A stretch of DNA of 34,672 nt from Euryarchaeota archaeon UBA173 (lineage in GTDB: Archaea > Thermoplasmatota > Poseidoniia > Poseidoniales > Thalassarchaeaceae): contig DAJH01000042.1 of assembly GCA_002498925.1 (NCBI GenBank), forward strand, positions 1 through 34,672, read 5' to 3'. The translations under genes and the position numbers were made by a program. Below, one piece after another: positions 23,374-33,200 of the stretch. Numbering within the stretch: position 1 is the stretch's first letter; each line of letters starts with the position of its first letter. The notes beneath the pieces were generated by a model. That model worked only from the letters and a program-made list of their open reading frames with translations. It made no database searches and was not told the DNA's origin.

Positions 23374-24249
23374 GTGGAATACTCAGAAGTACGCGAGTTG
23401 TTTCAACCGGTGTGCCGATCCATGGAGTCTGATCTGGACGGGAGGAAGGAGGACAGGGACGAGTTCAACGCCAAAGTAAGAACCTACTTGGACAGTAGAA
23501 ATGAAGTAAATAGGCAGGTTAAGGAGCTGATTTCGGAAGTTAGGAGTCAGAAGGAAATTAGGGATTTGGCGAATTCAAAGGTAAAGGAGTTGAAGATAGT
23601 CAGGTCCGACAAATCTGATGAGTTGAAGGTAGTAAGAACTGAGCTAAGATCCAAGCTGGCCGAAGATGACCATAATGGAAAGAGGGAGAAGCGGCCGTCT
23701 GGCCCGCCCCCATCAAAAATTAGGTCGAAGATGGATGCATTGGAGAGGAAGTACGAAAGAGGTGGGTTCACGGGTGCAAGTGAGAAGAAGTTCTTCAGAG
23801 AAATGAAGAAACTAAAGCAGGAATTGACTGAAGCGATTGAAAGGAACAAAGCCAGCGGAGGCCTAGGCGATTTGAAGACGAAGGTTAGGGAAGCCGAGAG
23901 GTTGCAAGAAGATGCCCATAATCGAGTAGAGAGGGCAGTAATGGAGGCGCAAGAGGCGCATGACTTGATGGTTGAGTTATCGGACGAGGTAGATAGGCTA
24001 AGGGAACGTGCTAATTCGGCACACTCAGGACTTACAAAGTCAAAGAAGGAGGCTGATGCACTCCACAATCTGTACATCGTTTCACTGAGGTGTATACACT
24101 CCATGCAGGATCTTATGAAAGCCATGGACGCAAGAGAAGGAGGGCTGGCTGATGGTGAGAGCAAGACCGAAGTTACTGACTTGATGTCGAGACTGATGTC
24201 TGGAGATACTCTTTCCACGGACGAACTTATGGCATTGCAGAGGAACTAG
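23374..24249 (+). CDS. Coiled-coil protein D, COG1340-like
   Basis: A 291-residue protein from the chosen GTG. It is the clearest COG1340 match of the four: an N-terminal EVRELFQPV, long heptads with RNEVNRQVKEL, a central hairpin (118-148, SKMDALERKYERGGFT then a helix ending REMKKLKQEL), and a C-terminal GDTLSTDELMALQ motif. COG1340 proteins are widespread in archaea, have no established function, and are predicted to be extended coiled-coil dimers. The gene lies 26 bp after gene C by the upstream ATG, or 62 bp by the GTG. Its TAG stop and that of the convergent gene share the palindrome CTAG (24246-24249). Confidence 0.75.
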   Translation: MEYSEVRELFQPVCRSMESDLDGRKEDRDEFNAKVRTYLDSRNEVNRQVKELISEVRSQKEIRDLANSKVKELKIVRSDKSDELKVVRTELRSKLAEDDHNGKREKRPSGPPPSKIRSKMDALERKYERGGFTGASEKKFFREMKKLKQELTEAIERNKASGGLGDLKTKVREAERLQEDAHNRVERAVMEAQEAHDLMVELSDEVDRLRERANSAHSGLTKSKKEADALHNLYIVSLRCIHSMQDLMKAMDAREGGLADGESKTEVTDLMSRLMSGDTLSTDELMALQRN

Positions 24250-25187
24250 TCGGCAATTGGAAATGTCCTGCCGTTCCCGCCGTGCAAGATTACCCCCTCC
24301 CTCCCTTGAGTGTCGACAATCCAACCAGGGATTCCAAGTATCTTGTTGGATACGGATATTGAGTTGGTGTCGATTCTCCACCATTCGAGCATTATGCTCC
24401 TAACTGGTCCTTCTTCAGATTCGCCGCCGCCTTGTATTTTCTTGTCGAGTATAGATGGCAATCTATCCGATAGTGAGTCTTCTGTTAGCCATTTACTAAT
24501 TGGTGGTTCGACCATTCTAATCATGACCTTTGCATCTTCCGATATTATTTCAGAGAGCCCCAGTGATGAAGCCCATGGGTCCTCAATTACTTCCCAACTT
24601 GAGGGTAGCTTATCCCCATCTGGGCCAGTCAGAGAGCCCTCAATCTTCCAAAGTTTAGCTTTGAGCAGGATCGGCGAGGTCAGAGAGCCTTCCCTACCTG
24701 ATTGGACTAGCCAGGAGTCAATGTCCACAATTGCTGGAATGATTGGTATTTTTCCATCATCTTCTGGTGGATAGTCAATGGTGGCCTTTGAATCGCCCAC
24801 TTCAATAGGGGTCTGCGTCCGTACAACTAATTCCCCTGAAATTACTGCATCTCCTATCCATCTAGAGAGTTTCTCAGGAGGCCATACTACTAATTCGATC
24901 CCAGATGGGATTTTGTCTTGGAAGCCCTTTGGTAGGTCGCGTTCACAAAGTATCCAATTTCTTCCAAGGGGGGCATCGACACACCATCTCTCAAAATCGG
25001 CACCGGAAATCGGCACAATACCAGTCTCGACATGCCAAACGAAAACCGCTGATTCGCTGGAGATTCCAATCTCAGGAACCTTCTCTGCAATGCCCAATAA
25101 TCTGAACTCGGGAATTTCAATTGTCTCTGGCGGTGGTTCCATTCTAACTCCTCTGGACGAGAGGAGTGCGCGAACCGCTTCTTCCAT
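24246..25187 (-). CDS. Hypothetical protein downstream of the RNA polymerase operon
   Basis: A 313-residue soluble-looking acidic protein with many Trp, Pro and Ile residues and no signal peptide or transmembrane segment. The N-terminal 100 residues (including FVWHVETGIVPI and ERDLPKGF) look like a mixed alpha/beta domain. A second domain with SWLVQSG and KLWKIEGSL follows, then a C-terminal beta-rich stretch. I recognise no family and see no convincing catalytic motif. It lies 84 bp after rpl30e on the same strand, where many euryarchaea have nusA and ribosomal genes. A CTATACC TATA-like element about 35 nt upstream may give it a separate promoter. The stop overlaps that of gene D. Confidence 0.6.
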   Translation of the reverse strand: MEEAVRALLSSRGVRMEPPPETIEIPEFRLLGIAEKVPEIGISSESAVFVWHVETGIVPISGADFERWCVDAPLGRNWILCERDLPKGFQDKIPSGIELVVWPPEKLSRWIGDAVISGELVVRTQTPIEVGDSKATIDYPPEDDGKIPIIPAIVDIDSWLVQSGREGSLTSPILLKAKLWKIEGSLTGPDGDKLPSSWEVIEDPWASSLGLSEIISEDAKVMIRMVEPPISKWLTEDSLSDRLPSILDKKIQGGGESEEGPVRSIMLEWWRIDTNSISVSNKILGIPGWIVDTQGREGVILHGGNGRTFPIAD

Positions 25188-25271
25188 ATTGCTCAGGGAG
25201 GGGTATCACCCTTGAATGGTATAGGCCTGTAACACCTTCGGAGCGGGTGATGTGGGGTGTAATGGATACGG

Positions 25272-25568
25272 CTAGAGGTTTGACTGGAGCGAAAGTAGGT
25301 CACTTTGCCCGGGGTCGATGACGCAAAGAGCACTGACTGGGAAGGGCTTTGCACATGCGGCTCCTAGTTCCCTATTCACCATGCTAACCCTGTGGACCGT
25401 TATGTTCGGGTGACTCTCGGCCATGCTATCGATGAATTCCCCGGGACAGTTGGCAGCTAATATGACTAATCTGGCCTCGCCCTTGGCGCAGGCACCCATT
25501 GTCTCCCTCTGGCCGAATAGTATCTTTCCTGTATTCAGGCCCTGTTTTAGATTTCTACCTAGGTCCAT
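25272..25568 (-). CDS. rpl30e: 50S ribosomal protein eL30 (L30e)
   Basis: A 98-residue eL30 of normal size. TGKILFGQRET near the N-terminus, ARLVILAANCP in the RNA-binding core, the NRELGAACAKPFPVSALCVIDPG stretch and a short C-terminus match the L7Ae/L30e superfamily and this member in particular. It binds rRNA in the large subunit. In Euryarchaeota rpl30e regularly follows rpoA2, as here with an 18-bp gap, so it is part of the polymerase operon. Confidence 0.92.
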   Translation of the reverse strand: MDLGRNLKQGLNTGKILFGQRETMGACAKGEARLVILAANCPGEFIDSMAESHPNITVHRVSMVNRELGAACAKPFPVSALCVIDPGQSDLLSLQSNL

Positions 25569-25586
25569 TTTAATTCCACCTTTTCC

Positions 25587-27158
25587 TCATGCCTCTTCGG
25601 GGATGTAGTACAGATCTACACTGCCGGTACCGAGTGCTATTGGCTGTCCGACGACGATGTTCTCTGTTACTCCCTTGAGTTGGTCCCTCTCTCCGATTAT
25701 CCCGGCCCTCAATAGGTGAGTGACCGTGACTTCGAAGGCCGAACGAGCCAATATGCTGTGCTTGGTACCGCTTACACCGTGCCTACCAATTGCCCTTACT
25801 CCGCCCTCGCTAGTCATGACATCGGCAACCATCAGAAGATGTCGGACATCCACGTCTAGCCCGGCCCCTTCCAGTGTATCGCTCATCTCGTTGATTATTG
25901 CCTGTCTGGCGGCCTCTATGCCGAGATAAGCATGGATCTCGTTGATGTTATTGGTGTATGTTCTAGCACGGTCGATACCTGCAAACTCACTGACTTTGGC
26001 CAGGTTAGAGCCGATTGTGGAGATGTAGTACTCGCCATTTTCGCCCGCTTGTACGTTTGCGCGCTCAATGCCTCTGATTCCCTTAAGTTGCAATTTCTTT
26101 ATCTTGTCCTCCAACTGCAGGAGATCGGTGTATGTTGTTGGGTCTGTGGCAAGAGTTTCGAGGTCCTCCTCCTTCGAAATTCCAGGAATGATCTTGAGTT
26201 CCTTTGGTTTCTCGTCGGAGTCTGCCTGAATGAAAAGTCTCAGTGCTCTTTGCAACTTATCCCTGACCTCAGCACCGTTCATATTCTTCAATCTCATGTT
26301 TGAGTTGTTCAACTTGAGACTCAAATATCTCTGAGCGACCTCGACATCGATGTTCGCAATGTCGCTTGTCGTAGTAGCCTCCAGTCCTGCGGCAATCCCC
26401 CTGACCAGTTTCTCATTGGTCCTCAGGGGCTTACCCTTGCTGTTGAATTCCTCGAGGAATATTCTCATCGTAGGTGTGTTTGGAACTTTCCGAGCGTCGA
26501 CAATTTCAATGATTCTTGGTAGACCCTGTGTGACGTTGACGGTAGCCACACCCGCGTAGTGGAAGGTTCTCATCGTCATCTGCGTCCCTGGCTCTCCAAT
26601 GGACTGGGCCGTTGTTATTCCAACCGCCTCATGGGGGTCGGCAGTGGACCTAAGGAGAGAATCTCTTGCCGATTGTACTACCTTTCTGGCCTTGGCTGGG
26701 GTTATCTTAGATTCGCCGCGTGATCTTATTCCCTCGGTCAAATCCATGATCATCCTCGGTGTGAGGACGATGTTTTCCTTCTCGCAAGCCGATTGGAGTT
26801 GCACATATATCTCATCGTGATGGTCTACATCCCTCATCACCTGTACCATCTTATCCTCGGAGTCGTAGATCTGGAGTGGCATCATGGACTTACGCCTTCG
26901 ACGCGAGGCCGCAGACTTCCTGCGCACCATCGTCTTCTCTGTTGAAGCTGCAGCGGACCTAGCTGACTTCGAAGAAGATGCCATGAGGTCATGGATTCTC
27001 TGTGCGGTCCCTGAATCGATACCGCAAATCTGTGCGATCTGACCTGCTGTCAGAATCTTCACATCGTCCCACTTCCTATCGTCTGCAAGTTTGTGAGCAT
27101 ATTCCTCATCGATCTGAAGATCCATCAGTTTCTTCTTTGTTGCACTCTTGACGACCAT
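25587..27158 (-). CDS. rpoA2: DNA-directed RNA polymerase subunit A'' with N-terminal helical extension
   Basis: A 523-residue protein; the usual A'' has about 380-400. The conserved A'' body begins near residue 105 and includes AQSIGEPGTQMT at 184-195 with TMRTFHYAGVA, the GLPRIIEIVDAR stretch at 212-223 and the C-terminal ARSAFEVTVTHL region. Residues 1-58 form an added helix-hairpin-helix-like module (KKLMDLQIDEEYAHKLADD, then LTAGQIAQICGID), followed by a Ser/Ala/Arg/Lys-rich linker (60-93). The same module starts RpoH. The gene overlaps rpoA1 by one base (TGATG). A'' supplies the bridge-helix-to-jaw part of the largest subunit. Confidence 0.96.
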   Translation of the reverse strand: MVVKSATKKKLMDLQIDEEYAHKLADDRKWDDVKILTAGQIAQICGIDSGTAQRIHDLMASSSKSARSAAASTEKTMVRRKSAASRRRRKSMMPLQIYDSEDKMVQVMRDVDHHDEIYVQLQSACEKENIVLTPRMIMDLTEGIRSRGESKITPAKARKVVQSARDSLLRSTADPHEAVGITTAQSIGEPGTQMTMRTFHYAGVATVNVTQGLPRIIEIVDARKVPNTPTMRIFLEEFNSKGKPLRTNEKLVRGIAAGLEATTTSDIANIDVEVAQRYLSLKLNNSNMRLKNMNGAEVRDKLQRALRLFIQADSDEKPKELKIIPGISKEEDLETLATDPTTYTDLLQLEDKIKKLQLKGIRGIERANVQAGENGEYYISTIGSNLAKVSEFAGIDRARTYTNNINEIHAYLGIEAARQAIINEMSDTLEGAGLDVDVRHLLMVADVMTSEGGVRAIGRHGVSGTKHSILARSAFEVTVTHLLRAGIIGERDQLKGVTENIVVGQPIALGTGSVDLYYIPEEA

Positions 27159-30100
27159 CAGTTACCACCCCCTAGGGCATCGTCTAGTACCTTGGAAACA
27201 TCGAACGGCATCCCTCCACGACTTCTTGCTGGATCTACGCCGTCCTCTCCGTATTCGAACTGTATGATTCTGTCGGCTGTATTCCTTACAGACCCCATTC
27301 CGTCGTTTGCGACCTTGAGATCATCCATAGCGTTGATCAGCCTTCTCTGCATGTATCCGGACTTAGCCGTTCTGACTGCAGTATCGACTAGCGACTCTCT
27401 GCCTGACACGGAGAGCATGAAGAATTCTGTGGGCTCTAGGCCTCTCTTGAATGAGGATCCGACGAATCCCTTCTCCTCTGCTCCCTTAGCATTGCGCGGG
27501 AAATGTGCCAACACTCGATCTTGATAGCCTCGCTCTAGCCTCTTACCCCTTACCTTGGGCTGACCTATTGATCCAGCCATCATTGCCAGGTTGTCCATGG
27601 ACCCCCTGGCACCCGATGTCGCCATCATTACGGCAGCGTTGTCCGAGCCAAGGTATGACTTAGCGATGTTTCCTGATTCGGTCTTGGCCTCGTCTAGGAT
27701 CATCAATATGTTCTCCTCTAAGGTCTCCATCGGAGTCCTGCCGGGCCTTGACTCGTACCTTCTACCATCCTTTCCGAACTTTGCTAATTCTTCATCGACA
27801 GCATCGCTCCCCTTCTTGTTGATTTTAGAAATCTCTAATTTTGCCTCTGGAGGAAGGTCTTCATCGTCTATCCCAGTGGTGAAACCCATAGATGTGCATA
27901 TGGAGATCGTCATCCTAGTCATTCTGTCCAGGAACTCTGCACCCGCATCTGGACCGTGGGTATGAACAACAGCGTCCAGTAACCTACCATCCTCTGCACC
28001 AATTCCTCTCTTGTCTATGGTACCTGAAACATCCCCTTTAGTCACCTTCACGTTGTCGCCGATTCTACTTATGTAATCCAAATTGAATCCTTCGGGAACA
28101 ATCAAGCTGAGTACATCGCTACCGCGATATCCTATTACTCCATTCTCCTCTACTTCCGGAGGTAGTTCTCCGTCCCAGTTAGTATCGCCAAGAACCTGCA
28201 TTACCAGATTCTTCGGCAAGACCCTATCACCGTGAGTTAGGAGATAAGCTCCTGAAATGTGGTCGTGAATACCTCCAATGACGCTTCCGCCGTACCTTGG
28301 AGTGATTATGTGCTCCTGCACACGCATCAGTATCTTAGCCTCGGCTCTAGCTTCCTCACTCTGAATCACGTGGAGGTTCATCTCGTCGCCATCGAAGTCA
28401 GCGTTGTAAGGTGTACAATCAGCGAGGTTGAATCTGAACGTCTTCCCGGGCATTACCCTGACCTCGTGAACCATCATCGACATGCGGTGTAGAGAAGGCT
28501 GCCTGTTGAATAGAGCCACATCTCCGTCTATCAAGTGACGCTCTACAACTACGCCAGGCTTGGGGTTTCCATCCAAGTCATGAGTGCTTAGTCTGTCCTC
28601 GACATCAGTACTGTAGGTATTGCCGTATTCATCTTCGATTTCGGGGCTCCCGCAATGGGGGCACTTGCACTCAAGGTGTTCTGGCAAGTATTGCCCTGGG
28701 TTTTCCATTTCCCACTTCCACCTGTAATGAATTGCAGCCCTTGGATCATTATCGGGAAGAAGCAGTCCCCGTTCATCCTCGGCTCTGAGGTTACGGAGAG
28801 TTGTTTCTAGGTCAACAGCCCATTCCTCTTCGAGATCTCCTATCGAGTTTCTCCTCATTTGCCTCATTAGCTCCAGCCCTGGAAGGAAGTTCGGGGCTGG
28901 TAGTACTTCGTTGAGGTCAGGTCTGTAGCCAGTGTAGGGCTCATCTTCACTTCCCGAGTGGCACTCTGGATTCAGACACCTGAAACCAGACCAGATAAAT
29001 TTAGTTCGATCAGTTATTCTGACTCTGAACTTATCTCCCCTGATGATGTAGTTAACACCGGGGTGTACGTCAGGGCCTCGTAGAATCATCTGCCTTAATT
29101 GCTCCCTGTTCCTGCTAGTGACACGAATAGGGACCGTTAGTTCCTTGGCGGTTTGAGTTGGGATGCCGACCTCGTTAATTCCAAGATTTGGATCTGGACT
29201 GATTACAGTCCTAGCACAGAAGTTTACCCTCTTCCCAGAGAGATTGCTCCTGAATCTGCCTTCTTTACCCTTGAGCCTCTGTGCTAGAGTCTTCAGGGGC
29301 CTTCCTGAACGGTGCCTCGCAGGCGGAATTCCACTTGTCTGATTATCGAAATATGTCGTGCAGTGGTACTGCAAAAGCTCCCATAGGTCCTCTACTATCA
29401 ACTGAGGAGCGCCGGCGTCACGGTTTTCCCTGAGGCGCTGGTTAATCCTGAGAACATCGACTAACTTGTGTGTAAGGTCGTCCTCCGACCTATCTCCACT
29501 GTCTAATGTGATTGAAGGCCTAACTGTGATCGGTGGAACTGGTAGAACTTTCATTATTGTCCACTCAGGCCTTGCTGCGTCCTTATCCATCCCAAGGAAA
29601 ATAAGGTGCTCATCTGGAATCCTCTCGAGCCACTCTCTGATGTCACGGGCATTGAGTTTGTGCTCGCCCTTGTTCTCTTTCTTCTCCTTGAAGGTTGAGG
29701 GCTTGTCCAAGATGATCTTGCCTTGCTCACTTCCACAATGCATGCAAATTGTCCTCTTCTTGCTAGAGCATTCCTTCTCAATGTCCTTGATTACGTTCTT
29801 GAATTCGGATGAACCGACTCCATGCTTGATAATGACGTCCTTTACCTTCTCTTCATAGTAGTCCTGCTCAGACTTCTCAGGATCCACCGGGTGGGTGTCG
29901 GGTTTGTCATGGAGGAGTATCTTGCTGCATGTGTTGCATGTCGACTTAAGGCACGTCTTGATCAGATTAGTGAAGCCAATGTGCATTACTGGCAGCTCCA
30001 GGGCTATATGGCCAAAGTGACTAGGGCACTCGTCGTGCTTGTTACCGCAGGTCTCGCATCTTACTCCTGGATCAATGACTCCCATCTTGGGGTCCATCAG

Positions 30101-30250
30101 GCCCTGCTTGTATGGGTGACCGTCGTCTTTGTATGTGTCAGCAGTCTTGACCTCTACTGAGGACATCTTCCTAATTTCATTCGGGTCCATCAGTGTGAAC
30201 TTTATTGCCTCTATCCTCTTTGGGATCTTTGCTGCATTTCTAGCACTCAT
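27158..30250 (-). CDS. rpoA1: DNA-directed RNA polymerase subunit A' with a dock-region insertion
   Basis: A 1030-residue A'; typical archaeal A' has about 870-910. The N-terminal zinc sites are present (C65-x2-C68 with CPSHFGH, then CNTC and CMHC). SGKRVNFCARTVISPDP (338-354) is the switch/lid region, and the catalytic NADFDGDEMN lies at 616-625 with all three aspartates. Between VHPGVNYII (395-403) and VERHLIDGD (569-577), where about 35 residues are usual, there are about 165. This extra segment has C425-x4-C430 and C530-x2-C533, a possible zinc site. The gene starts in an ATGA overlap with rpoB. Confidence 0.97.
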   Translation of the reverse strand: MSARNAAKIPKRIEAIKFTLMDPNEIRKMSSVEVKTADTYKDDGHPYKQGLMDPKMGVIDPGVRCETCGNKHDECPSHFGHIALELPVMHIGFTNLIKTCLKSTCNTCSKILLHDKPDTHPVDPEKSEQDYYEEKVKDVIIKHGVGSSEFKNVIKDIEKECSSKKRTICMHCGSEQGKIILDKPSTFKEKKENKGEHKLNARDIREWLERIPDEHLIFLGMDKDAARPEWTIMKVLPVPPITVRPSITLDSGDRSEDDLTHKLVDVLRINQRLRENRDAGAPQLIVEDLWELLQYHCTTYFDNQTSGIPPARHRSGRPLKTLAQRLKGKEGRFRSNLSGKRVNFCARTVISPDPNLGINEVGIPTQTAKELTVPIRVTSRNREQLRQMILRGPDVHPGVNYIIRGDKFRVRITDRTKFIWSGFRCLNPECHSGSEDEPYTGYRPDLNEVLPAPNFLPGLELMRQMRRNSIGDLEEEWAVDLETTLRNLRAEDERGLLLPDNDPRAAIHYRWKWEMENPGQYLPEHLECKCPHCGSPEIEDEYGNTYSTDVEDRLSTHDLDGNPKPGVVVERHLIDGDVALFNRQPSLHRMSMMVHEVRVMPGKTFRFNLADCTPYNADFDGDEMNLHVIQSEEARAEAKILMRVQEHIITPRYGGSVIGGIHDHISGAYLLTHGDRVLPKNLVMQVLGDTNWDGELPPEVEENGVIGYRGSDVLSLIVPEGFNLDYISRIGDNVKVTKGDVSGTIDKRGIGAEDGRLLDAVVHTHGPDAGAEFLDRMTRMTISICTSMGFTTGIDDEDLPPEAKLEISKINKKGSDAVDEELAKFGKDGRRYESRPGRTPMETLEENILMILDEAKTESGNIAKSYLGSDNAAVMMATSGARGSMDNLAMMAGSIGQPKVRGKRLERGYQDRVLAHFPRNAKGAEEKGFVGSSFKRGLEPTEFFMLSVSGRESLVDTAVRTAKSGYMQRRLINAMDDLKVANDGMGSVRNTADRIIQFEYGEDGVDPARSRGGMPFDVSKVLDDALGGGN

Positions 30251-33200
30251 CTTCGGTCCTCCAGTTCAAGTCTCATAGCGACTCCCAGGCTCTTCATTTC
30301 ATCCAGAAGTAGTTTGAATGCATACGAAGTCTGCACAGAGTGTACATCGGCTCGGTCCCCGCAAGAAGGGCAGACTGTAGTCCGTCTCTTCCAATCATAG
30401 TAGGCAATATGACCGCATCTGGGAGTATTGCACACCATAAGTGGCCAGCCATCCGACTCATCTAGGAGTCTGTCCTTGATTACCATCGATGCTCCATGAG
30501 AGATAAGGCAATCTCTTTCCATTTCACCGAACCTTAGGCCACCCTGCCTTGCCCTACCCTCGGTAGGTTGCCTGGTAAGAATCTGAACTCTACCTCTGCT
30601 TCTGGCGTGTAGCTTACTGCTGACCAAGTGATGGAGCCTCTGATAGTAGATGACCCCTACGAAAACTTCTGCTGGATATTCCTCGCCCGTCTCTCCGCTG
30701 ACCATCTTCTCTCTGCCGGTGTGATTGAAACCATTCCTTAGCAGACCGGACCTCAGAGACTCCTCCTTCTCACCTGTGAACGCAGTGCCGTCTATCCTCC
30801 TTGCCTCCATGGCTCCAACCTTGCCCCCTATCATCTCAAGAACGTGGGCAACTGTCATTCGAGAAGGTATGGCGTGTGGATTTATGATTAGGTCGGGAAC
30901 TATTCCTTCAGATGTGAATGGCATGTCGTTTTCCTCAACAATTCTGCCAATGATTCCTTTCTGTCCGTGCCTGCTTGCGAATTTATCTCCGAGTTCTGGT
31001 ATCTTATTTGTCCTCAGAGTTATTCTTACCAGCCGTCCTGAATCCAACGATTCGGTGACAAACACATTGTCGACCCATCCGTGCTCACCATGACGAACCA
31101 TCATGGATGACTCCCTCCTTTCCTGGGCTTGCAAGAATGCGCCATGGGCTTCCTCAAGGAATCTCGGTGGACTAGTCTTGCCGACCAGTACTGCTGAGTC
31201 TGAACCCCCGCTTGTGAGGTATTCTTCGGGTACAGGGAGGCCGTCCCTCTCTAGGTGTGAGTAACTATCGAATGACTTCATGCCCTTGATCTCATCGAGG
31301 CCGGTTCCGGGCACCTCTATCCTTTCTTCCTGCCCACCGGGGAATCTGCGGTTCTCAGCATTGTATGTTCGGACAAATGTCGATCTTCCCAATGCTCTCT
31401 CGATAGAGGCCTTGTTCATTACCACAGCGTCCTGCATATTGTAGCCATGATGGCTCATTATTGCAACAACCAGATTCTGGCCCCCGGGCCTACTGTTGAA
31501 ATTGGTAGTATCCATTGCGCGGGTACCGACGAGGGATCTCTGCGGATAATGCATGATATGGGCTCTTGTGTCGGGCCTTAGGCGGTAGTTCGCACTGGGA
31601 AGTCCGAGGCTCTGCTTGACCATCGCGGTCCCTCCAGTAACTCTCGGCGTAGAGTTGTGCTCCGGATAGGGTACAAGCGCTGCGCATACCCCGAGGATTA
31701 GCTGGGGGTCTATTTCCACGTGAGTGTAAACTAGTACTGTGTGGCCTTTCTTCTCTTTCTTCCTTAGGACGTCAATGTCTTCTTGATGATAATTGAGTGG
31801 AACTGAGAACTTCTCGGTTACAGTCGAGCCATCTGGCATTTTCACGTCAACGGATAGTCTGGCCTTGGAAATCTCCTCGTCTCCAAGATTCATCCACGTC
31901 ACCATCGAAGGATCGATTGGGCGCTTATTCTTGGGTGAAACTTCGGGAAGATCGAATGGCCTCGGCGCTACTAGGAGGTCTTCTTCCTCTTCTGCGTCGA
32001 CCCACTCAATGACGCCTGATGACACCAGATCCGAGAAGTTAATCTCTCCTGAACGAAGTCCCTCTAGGTGGAACTTTGAAAGTGTCAATGTACCATCCTC
32101 TAGAACCAGTAGGGGGCGCATTATTCTCCCTCTGTCTGTATTGATGAAGACATCCCTGTTTTCCGTGTCGTGCCTTATGCTGACTTCGGGCCTTATCCTG
32201 CCAGAACGACGTCGGCGCTTGAACTGCGAGACGAGTTTGTTCGGCCTCTTGTGGAGGCCGAAGATATCTCCGTTGACATGTATCCTGGAGCCGTCGGCCC
32301 AGCCCTCTGGACTAGGGTCGACGCCTGCCTCAACTAAGAGTTCCTTGACATCTCCCTCGGCTACCTCCTCTGAAACATCTATCATCTGAGCTGCATTCTT
32401 TACAAGTCCGCAATTTTGTCCCTCGGGGGTTTCGTTTGGACAGAGCCTGCCCCAGTGAGTGGGATGGAGGTCCCTTGCCTCGAAGTGAGGTTGACTTCTT
32501 ACGAGGGGGCTTGTTACTCTACGCATGTGAGAAAGAGACGCAAGATATGTTGTCCTGTCCAGAAGCTGGCTGACTCCAGATCTACCTCCGACCCAGTTAC
32601 CTGTGGCAAGAGCGTGCATTATCTTGGAAGTTAGGACATCCGGCCTTAGGCAGGAGTTTATTTTGAGCTCTCTCTTCCTGTTGTGATGTCTTTCGAGTTG
32701 GTACTTGAGGTCCCTCGCTAGGCCTTGGACTCCGACCCTAAAGAGGTCCTCCATCAAGTCCCCTGCTAAACGGACCCTCTTGTTGGCGTAGTGATCTTTA
32801 TCGTTGGGATCCCTATTGGTGATTGCCATCTCAAGCACCTGGCGGACTATCCTACCAAGGAATATTGCTTTCTTGGTCCTTACTTCATCATCGGATCCAA
32901 GGTGAGGAAGTAGTTCTTTGTCGAGTAGGTTCTGGATACGTGACTCCCTGTATTCCTTCTGTTGCCCGGCCGCGAATTTCTTCTCCAACCAAGCCATAGC
33001 CTCCTCGGTGTTATCAACGCCATATTCAGGGTTGTCCTTGACGTCATTCAGGTTGGCGACGGTATACTTCATTGCCTCTACCGGCCCAGCTATTGCAGAG
33101 AAAATATCCCTATCGTTCTCCATTCCTAGAGCCCTCATTAGTAGGACCACTGGTATTGCGGTTGTACCGGCGCTTGGAATTTTTACCATCAACATTCCAT

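Noticed and set aside
23547..24218. 223-residue antisense ORF opposite coiled-coil gene D
   Set aside because: Its composition (Ser, Leu and Phe rich) is the mirror of a Lys/Glu-rich coiled-coil gene. The sense frame has a Shine-Dalgarno, a COG1340 match and operon context.
31793..32389. 198-residue ORF antisense to rpoB
   Set aside because: It lies wholly inside a highly conserved polymerase gene, is Ser/Pro rich, and has no recognisable domain or ribosome-binding site.
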